Assembly: GCA_004552725.1 (NCBI GenBank) | Contig: SFNM01000027.1 | Span: 1-25,590, forward strand | Source: Bacteroidales bacterium | GTDB taxonomy: Bacteria; Bacteroidota; Bacteroidia; Bacteroidales; Muribaculaceae | Direction of reading: 5' to 3' | DNA length: 25,590 nucleotides | Part shown: one piece after another, positions 8,479 through 16,327 of the stretch | Numbering within the stretch: the stretch's first letter is position 1 | How the letters are laid out: each line of letters starts with the position of its first letter | Program-made: the position numbers and the translations under genes | Notes under the pieces: generated by a model | Told to the model about the DNA's origin: nothing | The model's database searches: none | Seen by the model: only the letters and a program-made list of their open reading frames with translations

Positions 8479-9353
8479 GCTTTTTGACCACGATTTTTGA
8501 ACAAGCCGATTAAGGCTTTCACATAATTTTCATCAGTTGCAACCGACACGAAATTCACACGCGAAGAGCGCAATGTTTCGGTCATAGCCTGCTGGCGATC
8601 ATACCACCAACGGCCGTATGCTTTACGCACTTTGGCGCTTGATGTGTCGACCCAACGGGTATGGCCGGTTTCCAAATCGCAAGCGCGAATAAGGCCCACG
8701 TTGGGCAATTCCGAGTCGCGTTTGTCGTAAACTTGTATAGCCATCACATCGTGTTTATTACGGGCAATTGAGAGTGCTTGGCGATAGTCGTCGGCATCGA
8801 TAAAGTCGGAGATGAGAAACATCGACGAGCGCTTGCGCATGGCATCGGTGAAGTAGCGAAGGGCATGAGCGATATCGGTGCGTTTGTTTTCGGGTTGAAA
8901 GTCGAGCAGCTCCCTCACAATAAGCAAGATATGTTTTTTACCTTTCTTTGGAGGAATAAATTTCTCAACTTTATCGGTGAAGAACAGAGCGCCGATTTTA
9001 TCGTTGTTTTGTGTTGCAGAAAACGCTAAGGTAGCGGCAATTTCGGCTATCATCTCGCGTTTTTCTACGCCAACAGCACCGAATAAGCGACTGGCCGACA
9101 TATCCACCAGTAGCATAACTGTGAGTTCGCGTTCCTCTTCGTAGACTTTTACGTAGGGATGGTTGTGCCGAGCGGTGACATTCCAATCAATATCGCGAAT
9201 GTCATCGCCGTATTGATATTCGCGCACTTCAGAAAACATCATGCCACGCCCTTTGAAGGCCGAGTGATACTCACCGGCAAAGATGTTTTGCGACAATCCG
9301 CGCGATTTTATTTCAATCTTGCGAACTTTTTTGAGAAGTTCTTTAGCATCCAT
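8475..9353 (-). CDS. DUF58 protein with VWA-like domain
   Basis: A 292-residue soluble DUF58 protein. The family signature D-x-R-x-IDWNVTAR lies at about 51-61, followed by a VWA-like metal motif DMSAS (D84, S86, S88) and LISDFIDADDY. No signal peptide or membrane helix is seen, so it is probably cytoplasmic or peripheral. DUF58 genes nearly always follow moxR-type ATPases, as here (11-bp gap). It overlaps the next gene by ATGA. It likely links the ATPase to the membrane VWA proteins; that role is inferred. Confidence 0.92.
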   Translation of the reverse strand: MDAKELLKKVRKIEIKSRGLSQNIFAGEYHSAFKGRGMMFSEVREYQYGDDIRDIDWNVTARHNHPYVKVYEEERELTVMLLVDMSASRLFGAVGVEKREMIAEIAATLAFSATQNNDKIGALFFTDKVEKFIPPKKGKKHILLIVRELLDFQPENKRTDIAHALRYFTDAMRKRSSMFLISDFIDADDYRQALSIARNKHDVMAIQVYDKRDSELPNVGLIRACDLETGHTRWVDTSSAKVRKAYGRWWYDRQQAMTETLRSSRVNFVSVATDENYVKALIGLFKNRGQKA

Positions 9354-9364
9354 AGGATAGACGA

Positions 9365-10360
9365 TTAGGGCACCTGAATCTTATCGAGGATTTCAGTGAT
9401 AATTTCATCGGTGGTGATGTTGTTGGCTTCGGCTTCGTAAGTGAGACCAATACGGTGGCGCAGAACGTCGTGACAAACAGCGATCACATCTTCGGGCACC
9501 ACATAGCCGCGTTGGTGGATGAAAGCGTATGCGCGCGCGGCACGAGCCAATGATATAGAAGCACGGGGCGAAGCGCCGAATGCGATAATTGATGCCATAT
9601 CTTCCAAGCCGTAGTCGACGGGGAAACGTGTAGCGAATACGATATCCACGATGTAGCGTTCGATTTTTTCATCGACATAGATTTGTTCCACTACGTTTTG
9701 TGCTTCGATGATTTCTTCCGGGCGGAGGAGTGCTTCGACTTTGCGCTGTACGTTGGAGATATTTTGGCGGATAATCACTTTTTCTTCTTCTTTGGAAGGA
9801 TATCCGATAACTACTTTCATCAAGAAGCGGTCGACTTGGGCTTCAGGCAGCGGATATGTACCTTCTTGCTCGATGGGGTTTTGGGTAGCCATTACCAAGA
9901 AAGGTTGGTCGAGTTTGAAGGAGTTGTCGCCAATGGTCACTTGTCGTTCTTGCATTGCTTCGAGCAAAGCGCTTTGCACTTTGGCGGGAGCGCGGTTGAT
10001 TTCGTCGGCGAGGACGAAGTTGGCGAATACCGGACCTTTTTTCACTTGGAAGGTTTCGTTTTTCACACTATAGACCATAGTACCAACCACATCGGCCGGG
10101 AGCAAGTCGGGAGTAAATTGGATGCGGCTGTATTTAGCATCGATAAGTTGGGCGAGAGTTTTGATAGCGAGAGTTTTGGCCAGACCCGGCACACCTTCGA
10201 GGAGAATGTGGCCGTTGGAAAGCAAAGCGATGAGCAACGATTCTACCAAGTGTTTTTGTCCCACAATGGTTTGGTCCATACCGTGGGTAATAATGTTGAC
10301 GAAGTTGCTTTTCGAAGCAACGAGAGCGTTGAGATCGCGGATATTTACTGTATCACTCAT
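9365..10360 (-). CDS. moxR: MoxR-family AAA+ ATPase
   Basis: A 331-residue AAA+ ATPase of the MoxR type. Walker A is GVPGLAKT (56-63), Walker B FVLADE (115-120, D119/E120), sensor-1 ATQNPIEQEG (N161), and the arginine-bearing PEAQVDRFL follows; the C-terminal third is the lid. No signal peptide. MoxR ATPases act with VWA proteins as chaperones that mature or assemble other proteins, and five downstream genes here encode VWA or BatD-type partners. It is the first gene of the Bat operon, behind a 317-bp spacer. Confidence 0.95.
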   Translation of the reverse strand: MSDTVNIRDLNALVASKSNFVNIITHGMDQTIVGQKHLVESLLIALLSNGHILLEGVPGLAKTLAIKTLAQLIDAKYSRIQFTPDLLPADVVGTMVYSVKNETFQVKKGPVFANFVLADEINRAPAKVQSALLEAMQERQVTIGDNSFKLDQPFLVMATQNPIEQEGTYPLPEAQVDRFLMKVVIGYPSKEEEKVIIRQNISNVQRKVEALLRPEEIIEAQNVVEQIYVDEKIERYIVDIVFATRFPVDYGLEDMASIIAFGASPRASISLARAARAYAFIHQRGYVVPEDVIAVCHDVLRHRIGLTYEAEANNITTDEIITEILDKIQVP

Positions 10361-10434
10361 GATGATTTAGCAGTTTATTTTGTTGATTTTATTTCGATTT
10401 ATAGAATGGGACATATTATGTCCTAAATTCACTA

Positions 10435-10466
10435 CAAATTTACAACATTATTCACCTACAAATTTA
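10435..10466 (-). promoter_or_regulatory. Two TAAATTTG boxes upstream of moxR
   Basis: On the minus strand TAAATTTG occurs at 10435-10442 and 10459-10466, each inside the same 11-mer (plus strand ctacaaattta) repeated 24 bp apart. Each fits the Bacteroidetes -7 consensus. A TTG at the usual distance is not evident for either: 16 bp for the first, none for the second. They may be promoters for the Bat operon or a duplicated operator; a leader of about 70-100 bases would follow. Confidence 0.45.
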
Positions 10467-10629
10467 ACTAAAAGTGTTAAATTTTTCTATTTTAAGTTTA
10501 ACTAATCTAACACTTAAGAAAATTTAGCGAAAGGGAGGCAAAAAGCGGGCTAAACCGTACACTTTACGGCAGATAAATGACTACACCAAAGCACAAGGTT
10601 GCGACAAATAAGCGAATGCGTGCAATGGA

Positions 10630-10672
10630 GTCAAATCAGAAGGGGCGCTTGGCGCGTCCCTTCTGATTTGAC
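10630..10672 (-). terminator. Strong hairpin after the HU/LysM gene
   Basis: A 19-bp stem (10630-10648 with 10654-10672) and a 5-base loop, with a single non-Watson-Crick position that is G-U when read on the plus strand. It starts 5 bp after the stop at 10678-10680 and most likely ends the proS-to-HU/LysM transcript. The minus-strand side lacks a strong T-run, so it may instead protect the 3' end. Its core, GGGACGCGCC in the minus direction, resembles a REP-type palindrome. Confidence 0.7.
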
Positions 10673-10677
10673 TTTTA

Positions 10678-11766
10678 TTAGATGTTGTATTTGGCGTGTA
10701 AGTCGTTGAGAATTTGTTGAGCCTTTGCTTTTGTGGCCTCCTCAGTGGCTTCTGCGAAGGATTCCAATGGCGGAATTATTACGCGAGTACCGGGGCCAAT
10801 AGTGTTAGGATTGCCGAGGCCTGGATTTGCCTGATATATGAAGACCCAATAGTTTTTGTGGCCGTAGTGTTTGCCGGCCATTGTTGTAAGGTAATAACCG
10901 GAGCGTACAGTGTCGTAAACCTCGGCGGCTTGGGGTTTGGCTTCTTCAGTAGGGGCTGCCTGAGTAGCATTGTTGACTTGCGCCGTAGTGTCTTCCGCTA
11001 CTGCAACGCTATCAACCACACCTACTTGGCGCAGTGAGTCGACTTCAGCCATTATACGGTCGATATCGTCGGATGATGTATCTACTACATTTCGGCCTGC
11101 AATAAATCCGCCTATAAGACCGAAAATCAAGCCGATAAGCAGACCGAGAACAAACCACAGGCTACGATGTGAGCGTGTGTTGTTGACATCATTGTCGCTG
11201 TTTTCTTCCGCAAATTCTTCCTCATCCTCTGCCAATGGGGGCACGGAGAATGTTGGTTGAGCCGACGTTGACGGTTCTTGAGGCATAGGCTCGGGTGTCG
11301 GCTCCGGCTCTGCGGCCTGTTCAGGCTCCGGTGTTGGTTCCGGTTCTGCTGTCGGTTCGGGTTCGGGAGTTGGCTCCGGTGCTGGCTCCGGTGCTTCGAC
11401 CGGCTCCGGTTCTGGAGTAGGCTCCGGTTCTGGCTTAGGAGCAGCGGGCATTTGAGCCGGTGATGGTGCATCTTGAAGCATTTCAGAGGTTACTCCATCG
11501 TTCAATTCCACTGCTTGAAATGCAGAGAAAGGCTCATTTACGGCTGCTGCGAGGTCATCATCCGCTTGAAATTTCACCGGTGCGGAGGGATTGTCGGTTC
11601 GGGCGAATGTCCCTACCCCTTTGATTGTGACCATTTCGCCTTCGCTAAGTGTTTGCTCTATCAAAGCGAAGAAATCGTGGACGAATTTGCGTGCTTCGGC
11701 CGGTGTACAATCAGTGGCCTGCGCCACCAATGATATCAATTTGGGGAGTGTAATCGTTTCATTCAT
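10678..11766 (-). CDS. HU-domain / transmembrane / LysM-like fusion protein
   Basis: A 362-residue protein with an unusual layout. Residues 1-90 are an HU/IHF-like DNA-binding domain (LPKLISLVAQATDCTPAEA at the start, then MVTIKGVGTFARTDN). Residues 111-160 are a Pro-Glu repeat linker, followed by an acidic stretch (179-193). A single transmembrane helix lies at about 203-224, preceded by RSHR. After a spacer comes a LysM-like domain (284-334: GYYLTTMAGKHYGHKNYWVFI to PGTRVIIPP). The positive-inside rule places HU in the cytoplasm and LysM in the periplasm, so it could tether DNA to the cell wall. Its start overlaps the upstream HU gene by 8 bp, suggesting coupled expression and perhaps heterodimers. 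The arginine-rich DNA-contacting arm typical of HU is weak here, so DNA binding is inferred, not shown. Confidence 0.85.
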   Translation of the reverse strand: MNETITLPKLISLVAQATDCTPAEARKFVHDFFALIEQTLSEGEMVTIKGVGTFARTDNPSAPVKFQADDDLAAAVNEPFSAFQAVELNDGVTSEMLQDAPSPAQMPAAPKPEPEPTPEPEPVEAPEPAPEPTPEPEPTAEPEPTPEPEQAAEPEPTPEPMPQEPSTSAQPTFSVPPLAEDEEEFAEENSDNDVNNTRSHRSLWFVLGLLIGLIFGLIGGFIAGRNVVDTSSDDIDRIMAEVDSLRQVGVVDSVAVAEDTTAQVNNATQAAPTEEAKPQAAEVYDTVRSGYYLTTMAGKHYGHKNYWVFIYQANPGLGNPNTIGPGTRVIIPPLESFAEATEEATKAKAQQILNDLHAKYNI

Positions 11767-12040
11767 TGCCGGAGAGTTTTTTGCGCAGCATAGCCGCAGG
11801 ATGAAATTCGAGGGATAATTGAGGGGGCAACATGATGCGTTTGCCTGTGGAGTGGTCTTTCACTATGGTTTCATCGAATTTGGTAGGCACGAAAGAGCCG
11901 AATGAAGGTACGGCCAATGTGTTCATTTCCACAGCATTGACGCGCAATATCTCGGCAAATTTGTCGATAAAATCAGCCGTGCGCTTGGAGTCGTAACCCA
12001 TGTTGGCGGCCAACTTTTGAGTAAATGTTTTGCTGTCCAT
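11759..12040 (-). CDS. HU-family nucleoid DNA-binding protein
   Basis: A 93-residue HU/IHF-type protein of normal length. The helical N-terminal half (MDSKTFTQKLAANMGYDSKRT) dimerises in this family. Residues 43-86 hold the beta arm and the pattern SFGSFVP, then TGKRIMLPPQLSLEFHPA, typical of HU. It lies 17 bp downstream of umuC and overlaps the HU/LysM fusion by 8 bp. It is likely a divergent paralogue rather than the main housekeeping HU, and may pair with the fused HU domain; that pairing is inference. Confidence 0.88.
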   Translation of the reverse strand: MDSKTFTQKLAANMGYDSKRTADFIDKFAEILRVNAVEMNTLAVPSFGSFVPTKFDETIVKDHSTGKRIMLPPQLSLEFHPAAMLRKKLSGNE

Positions 12041-12057
12041 ATATTATTGTTGCTTTA

Positions 12058-13320
12058 TTATCTGATTGAGATTATATCTTGAAAGCGAGTGGTGTACAGA
12101 GGCGAACGGCGTTCGCTTTTGACCAACGCATCCACAGGCTGATATGCGGCTAAATGCACGCGGTCGTGGCCTACGCAAGATGAGTTGATACTGTCGAGTA
12201 CATCCATCAATCGGCTTCGGCGCCGGCGTTCGTTGGGGTCGGTAAACAGCGATGGCTGCACTGCTGATTGGTTCACTACCTCGTGGACTATAATGCCTGC
12301 TTTTTTGTAACTATACCCTTTGCGAAATACGGCACGCAGGGCTTGAGTGGCTATAGCGGTAAGAGTCATAGTGTCGGAAGTGGCTTCCGGCAATTGGCGG
12401 TGGGCGGAATTGAAATATTGCTCCATATCTTGGCGGAAGGCGTTGGTGTGTATAAACACCGATATTGACACTGCCGCAGAACTCTGCTCGCGAAGTTTTC
12501 GCGAGATAATCGAGGCGAACAATGCAATTGCTTGACGCAGTTGGTCGAAGGTGGTGAGCATGGTGCCAAAAGAACGCGAGCAGCACAATTGGCGCTTGGC
12601 CGGTTCGCTTTGCTCCAATTCAATACACGCTTGGCCATTGAGTTCGCACCAAGTGCGTTGGCCGCAGATGTTCAACATCCGTTCTACGTTTTCGCGCTTC
12701 ATATCGGCGAATTGCAAAGCGGTGTCAACACCAATATTATAGAATTTGGGATAGAGCCGACGGCCAATGCCCCACACATCAGACACTTCGGTGAGTGACA
12801 GTGCTTTACGGCGTGCCTCATCGCTATTAATGACACAAGCACCATGATAGCCGGCATATTTTTTGGCAAATTTCGATGCAATTTTAGCGAGTGTCATGGT
12901 GGGGGCAATACCCACGGAGGTAGGTATGCCGGTACAACGTCGAACCTTGCGCACTATGTCGCGTCCAACTGATTGAAGTTGGTCGTCGGGCCAACCGTGA
13001 ATGTGCATAAATGCCTCATCAATGCTGTAGACTTCGATGTCGGGGATTATTGATGACACAATGGCCATCACACGCGATGACATATCACCGTAAAGGCGGT
13101 GATTGCCCGAGAGGATGGCCACGTTATTGCGGTCACAGATGTCTTTGACTTGAAAATACGGATTTCCACGCTTGAGGCCCAAAGCTTTGGCTTCGTTGGA
13201 CAGCGCCACGATGCAACCGTCGTTGTTGGACAACACCGCAACCGGTCGATTGCGAAGCGACGGATTGAACACGCGCTCGCACGACACGAAGAAATTATTG
13301 CAGTCGATGAGCCCGAACAT
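12058..13320 (-). CDS. umuC: UmuC-like Y-family DNA polymerase (DNA polymerase V subunit)
   Basis: A 420-residue translesion polymerase. The first metal aspartate is in MFGLIDCNN (D6) and the second site is YSIDEAF (D101, E102), matching E. coli UmuC numbering. Thumb and little-finger domains follow, and the C-terminus (about 355-420) fits the DUF4113 tail of UmuC proteins, ending in a basic repeat-free stretch (SERRSPLYTTRFQDIIS). The start is the ATG at 13320, giving the standard MFGLIDCNNF opening; TTG/GTG codons 6-9 bases upstream are less likely. It starts 11 bp after umuD, so the two subunits are made together. It inserts bases opposite lesions during SOS mutagenesis when complexed with cleaved UmuD. 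Confidence 0.94.
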   Translation of the reverse strand: MFGLIDCNNFFVSCERVFNPSLRNRPVAVLSNNDGCIVALSNEAKALGLKRGNPYFQVKDICDRNNVAILSGNHRLYGDMSSRVMAIVSSIIPDIEVYSIDEAFMHIHGWPDDQLQSVGRDIVRKVRRCTGIPTSVGIAPTMTLAKIASKFAKKYAGYHGACVINSDEARRKALSLTEVSDVWGIGRRLYPKFYNIGVDTALQFADMKRENVERMLNICGQRTWCELNGQACIELEQSEPAKRQLCCSRSFGTMLTTFDQLRQAIALFASIISRKLREQSSAAVSISVFIHTNAFRQDMEQYFNSAHRQLPEATSDTMTLTAIATQALRAVFRKGYSYKKAGIIVHEVVNQSAVQPSLFTDPNERRRRSRLMDVLDSINSSCVGHDRVHLAAYQPVDALVKSERRSPLYTTRFQDIISIR

Positions 13321-13331
13321 AAGCACCAATT

Positions 13332-13802
13332 TTATTGTTCAGGATTGCGTAGGCGATGTTGGCGCCGATGTTGTTTGATTGTGTAAGTTACTACGCCCCA
13401 CACCTCAAATTGGCGGTCGGGAGTGACCAAAATAGGGTCGTAGGCTTCGTTAGAGGGGATGAGCCACACTTTGTCTTGGGAGAGGCTGATACGCTTGAGA
13501 GTAAAGTCGCCGTCGATACAGCATACAGCCAAATCGCCATCAGCAGGCTCCAGGGAGCGGTCAATCACTAAAATATCGCCCGGTTCGATGCCGTCGTCAA
13601 TCATAGAGTCGCCATCAACCCGTCCGTAGAAGGTGGAAGCGGGATGGCGCACGATTTCGTGGTTCAGGTCAATGCTTTCGCTAAGATAGTCTTGAGCCGG
13701 CGAAGGAAATCCGGCTTGAATACCTTGGTCGGCAAAAGGCAAAGGAGTGTGCGACGATGTGTCGGCCTTAAATATGTGTAGCGATACTTCGGTTTTGGAC
13801 AT
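13332..13802 (-). CDS. umuD: UmuD-like self-cleaving subunit of DNA polymerase V
   Basis: A 156-residue LexA/UmuD-type S24 peptidase. The cleavage region is IQAGFPSPAQDY (predicted cut A30-G31). The catalytic pair is S66 (GDSMIDDG) and K103 (DFTLKRI), separated by 37 residues exactly as in E. coli (S60/K97). There is no DNA-binding domain, so it is UmuD rather than LexA. RecA-stimulated self-cleavage would activate UmuC. The ATG at 13802 is chosen; a GTG one codon earlier is possible. It begins 3 bp after the glycosyltransferase stop codon, so its expression may depend on the upstream promoter. I see no separate promoter or recognisable LexA operator. Confidence 0.94.
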   Translation of the reverse strand: MSKTEVSLHIFKADTSSHTPLPFADQGIQAGFPSPAQDYLSESIDLNHEIVRHPASTFYGRVDGDSMIDDGIEPGDILVIDRSLEPADGDLAVCCIDGDFTLKRISLSQDKVWLIPSNEAYDPILVTPDRQFEVWGVVTYTIKQHRRQHRLRNPEQ

Positions 13803-13805
13803 CAC

Positions 13806-14756
13806 TCAATCAAATAATTCAGTCTCAACGGCAAAACGAGGGCGGTGCTTTACCTCCACATAGATTTTGCCAATGTATTCACCTAAAATGCCAAGTCCCA
13901 TCAATATCAAACTCCCCAAAAACCATACCGATAAAATCAGAGAGGTCCAGCCGCTCACGGCGGTATGTGAAATATAAGCGAACAAAGCCCAAATCGCCAC
14001 TGCTACGTCAATGACCATCAGCACAAGGCCAATCATAAAGATATATCGCATAGGTTTGGCGGTAAATGATGTGATACCATCGATTGAGAGGGCAATTTGC
14101 TTGGAAAGCGGATATTTAGTTTCGCCGGCGGTTCGAGCCGAGCGTGGATATTCCACAATAGCGGTTTTGAGTCCGATTTGAGGGATGATGCCGCGCAGAT
14201 ATAAGTTGCTTTCGCCGTACTCGTCGAGGAGGTGCAGTGCACGGTTGGACATCAATCGGAAGTCAGCGTGATTATATACTGTTTTGATGCCCATAGCGTT
14301 CTGCAATTTATAGAACGATTGGGCAGCGGTGCGTTTGAACCACGAGTCGGTGTGGCGCGAGGAGCGCACGCCGAATACCACTTCACATCCCCCATTGTAC
14401 TGTTCAATCATCTGCGCCATCACACCGGGATCGTCTTGTAGGTCCGCATCGATTGTGATGCAGATGTCGCAACGATCCATCGCCGTATGTAATCCTGCGA
14501 GCAAGGCGCATTGTTGGCCACGGTTGTGTGCCAACTTTACGCCTTTCACGCGGATATCTTGGCGATGGTATTCAGAAATGATAGGCCATGTACGGTCGCG
14601 GCTGCCATCATCGACACACAGCAAATAGGAGTTGGCGGCGATAAGATCTTGAGCCGTCCACTTCTCGAGCAAAGACAACAGTGTGGCGAACGTTTGTGGT
14701 AGTACCTCTTGCTCGTTGTAGCAAGGCATTACAATGGCTAAACGTGGGGCATCCAT
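13806..14756 (-). CDS. Family 2 glycosyltransferase, polyprenyl-phosphate type
   Basis: A 316-residue GT2 enzyme. The nucleotide-sugar site is seen as MPCYNEQEVLP near the start, DDGSRD (49-54) and DADLQDDP (103-110). Two C-terminal transmembrane helices (about 232-258 and 266-292) follow. This layout is that of GtrB/DPM-like enzymes, which load a sugar onto a polyprenyl phosphate on the inner face of the membrane. The specific sugar cannot be told. It starts 17 bp after the proS stop, and umuD follows almost immediately. Confidence 0.92.
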   Translation of the reverse strand: MDAPRLAIVMPCYNEQEVLPQTFATLLSLLEKWTAQDLIAANSYLLCVDDGSRDRTWPIISEYHRQDIRVKGVKLAHNRGQQCALLAGLHTAMDRCDICITIDADLQDDPGVMAQMIEQYNGGCEVVFGVRSSRHTDSWFKRTAAQSFYKLQNAMGIKTVYNHADFRLMSNRALHLLDEYGESNLYLRGIIPQIGLKTAIVEYPRSARTAGETKYPLSKQIALSIDGITSFTAKPMRYIFMIGLVLMVIDVAVAIWALFAYISHTAVSGWTSLILSVWFLGSLILMGLGILGEYIGKIYVEVKHRPRFAVETELFD

Positions 14757-14773
14757 GGCTTCACATTAATATA

Positions 14774-16255
14774 TTAGTAAGCGCGAGCGATGATTACACG
14801 GCGTTTGGATGGTTTGCCGGTGACCATGCAGAAGCCTTCTTCCTCTTCACCGTCCAATGGGATGCACCGGATAGTTGCTTTGGTTTCTTCCTTGATACGT
14901 TCTTCGGTTTCGGGGGTGCCGTCCCAGTGACACAGGAAGAAGCCGCCGTCTTCGATACGTTGTTTGAATTCTTCGTAGGAGTCGACTTTATAAGTGCGTG
15001 CTTGGCGCATCTTGAGGGCTTTTTGGTAGATATTTTGTTGGATATCTTCCAGCAGGGCAGCCACTTGGTCGGCGATGCCTTCGAATTGAGCCACGCTCTT
15101 TTCGAGGGTGTCGCGACGCATCACTTCCACAGTGCCGTTCTCCAAGTCGCGGGCGCCGATAGCCAAGCGCACGGGCACGCCTTTCACTTCGTAGTCGGCG
15201 AATTTGAAGCCGGGGCGGCGCTTGTCGTCGTCATCGTATTTCACGCTGATACCCAATTCGGCGAAGCGAGCCAAAACGGGTTGCAGTGCTTCGGTGATTT
15301 TGGCCAATTGCTCATCGTTTTTGAAGATGGGCACGATTACCACTTGGATGGGAGCCAAGTGCGGGGGCAGCACTAAGCCATTGTCATCGGAGTGAGTCAT
15401 AATCAGCGCGCCCATCAAACGGGTTGAAACGCCCCAAGAGTTTGCCCACACATATTCGGGTTGATTTTCTTTGTTAACGAAAGTCACATCGAAGGCCTTG
15501 GCGAAGTTTTGACCAAGATTGTGAGAAGTGCCAGATTGGAGCGCCTTGCCGTCTTGCATCATTGCTTCGATGGTGTAGGTGTTGAGAGCGCCGGCGAAGC
15601 GTTCGTTGGCTGTCTTAACGCCAATAATCACGGGCACGCCCATATACTTTTCAGCAAATTCGGCGTAGAGGTTGATCATTTGCACTGTGCGTGCTTGCGA
15701 TTCCTCGGCGGTGGCATGGGCGCAGTGGCCTTCTTGCCAGAGAAACTCGCTGGTGCGCAAGAACATACGAGTACGCATTTCCCATCGCATTACATTGCAC
15801 CATTGGTTGCAAATCACGGGGAGATCGCGATAAGAGTGTATCCAGTTTTTGTAAGTACCCCAAATGATTGTTTCGGAAGTGGGTCGCACTATCAATTCTT
15901 CTTCCAAACGAGCTTCAGGATCTACGATTACGCCCTTGCCGTTAGGGTCGTTTTTGAGGCGATAGTGAGTGACTACAGCACATTCTTTCGCAAAGCCTTC
16001 TACGTGCTCTGCTTCGCGGCAAAGGAACGATTTTGGGATGAGCAAGGGGAAGTAAGCATTCTTCACACCTGTTTTTTTGAACATACCGTCGAGGGTTTGT
16101 TGCATTTTTTCCCAGATAGCATATCCGTAAGGTTTGATAACCATACATCCACGCACAGCCGATTGCTCGGCCAAATCGGCTTTTACTACCAATTCATTGT
16201 ACCATTGCGAGTAGTTTTCTGCTCGTTTGGTGAGTCCTTTCAGTTCAATTGCCAT
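14774..16255 (-). CDS. proS: Prolyl-tRNA synthetase, archaeal/eukaryotic type
   Basis: A 493-residue class II synthetase that joins proline to tRNA-Pro. The proline-binding RPTSE is at 124-128, motif 2 at about 156-176 (RWEMRTRMFLRTSEFLWQEG) and motif 3 at about 275-298 (GVSTRLMGALIMTHSDDNG to PP). An anticodon-binding domain (about 305-405) and a C-terminal domain ending in the conserved Tyr (IIARAY) follow. The length and the absence of the bacterial editing insertion mark the ProS-type 3 form common in Bacteroidetes. It is the first gene of the cluster running to 10678, with a good promoter upstream. Confidence 0.97.
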   Translation of the reverse strand: MAIELKGLTKRAENYSQWYNELVVKADLAEQSAVRGCMVIKPYGYAIWEKMQQTLDGMFKKTGVKNAYFPLLIPKSFLCREAEHVEGFAKECAVVTHYRLKNDPNGKGVIVDPEARLEEELIVRPTSETIIWGTYKNWIHSYRDLPVICNQWCNVMRWEMRTRMFLRTSEFLWQEGHCAHATAEESQARTVQMINLYAEFAEKYMGVPVIIGVKTANERFAGALNTYTIEAMMQDGKALQSGTSHNLGQNFAKAFDVTFVNKENQPEYVWANSWGVSTRLMGALIMTHSDDNGLVLPPHLAPIQVVIVPIFKNDEQLAKITEALQPVLARFAELGISVKYDDDDKRRPGFKFADYEVKGVPVRLAIGARDLENGTVEVMRRDTLEKSVAQFEGIADQVAALLEDIQQNIYQKALKMRQARTYKVDSYEEFKQRIEDGGFFLCHWDGTPETEERIKEETKATIRCIPLDGEEEEGFCMVTGKPSKRRVIIARAY

Positions 16256-16293
16256 TTTTTATATATGAATAATTTATTTCGTGTAATAATTTG

Positions 16294-16324
16294 CAAATTT
16301 AGTCAAAAAAATTGGATAAACCAA
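16294..16324 (-). promoter_or_regulatory. Promoter for proS
   Basis: Minus strand: TTG at 16322-16324, a 20-bp spacer, then TAAATTTG at 16294-16301, a good fit to the Bacteroidetes TTG / TAnnTTTG promoter. It gives a leader of about 30 bases before the ATG at 16255 and lies just after the OmpA-like gene, so proS need not depend on the upstream operon. Confidence 0.7.
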
Positions 16325-16327
16325 ATA

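Larger units (their letters stand above)
10361..10677. other. 317-bp spacer: moxR promoter region and downstream hairpin of the HU/LysM gene
   Basis: The moxR-proximal half is very AT-rich, with two TAAATTTG boxes (minus strand) and an 8-bp inverted repeat (AAGTGTTA at 10472-10479, TAACACTT at 10508-10515). The other half is more balanced in composition and ends in the strong hairpin at 10630-10672. A 29-codon plus-strand frame at 10577-10666 runs into the hairpin and is probably chance. I see no tRNA or clear small RNA. Confidence 0.6.

Noticed and set aside
9683..10426. A 247-codon plus-strand frame opposite moxR
   Set aside because: It mirrors a clear MoxR ATPase gene, has no recognisable motif and is typical of shadow frames caused by codon bias.
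10577..10666. A 29-codon basic plus-strand frame in the spacer before moxR
   Set aside because: Its last third is the hairpin arm, there is no promoter or ribosome site, and basic composition follows from local base content.
13332..13802. Possible LexA repressor
   Set aside because: It has the S24 peptidase and cleavage site, but lacks a helix-turn-helix domain and sits directly before umuC, so UmuD is the better call.
14681..15376. A 231-codon plus-strand frame opposite proS (and another at 15461-16360)
   Set aside because: Both are antisense to a fully motif-supported ProRS and show Phe/His-rich composition typical of reverse-strand reading.
10678..16255. Possible mobile-element origin of umuDC and the HU genes
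   Set aside because: No integrase, transposase, direct repeats or tRNA boundary is seen, and the genes are tightly packed with housekeeping proS.
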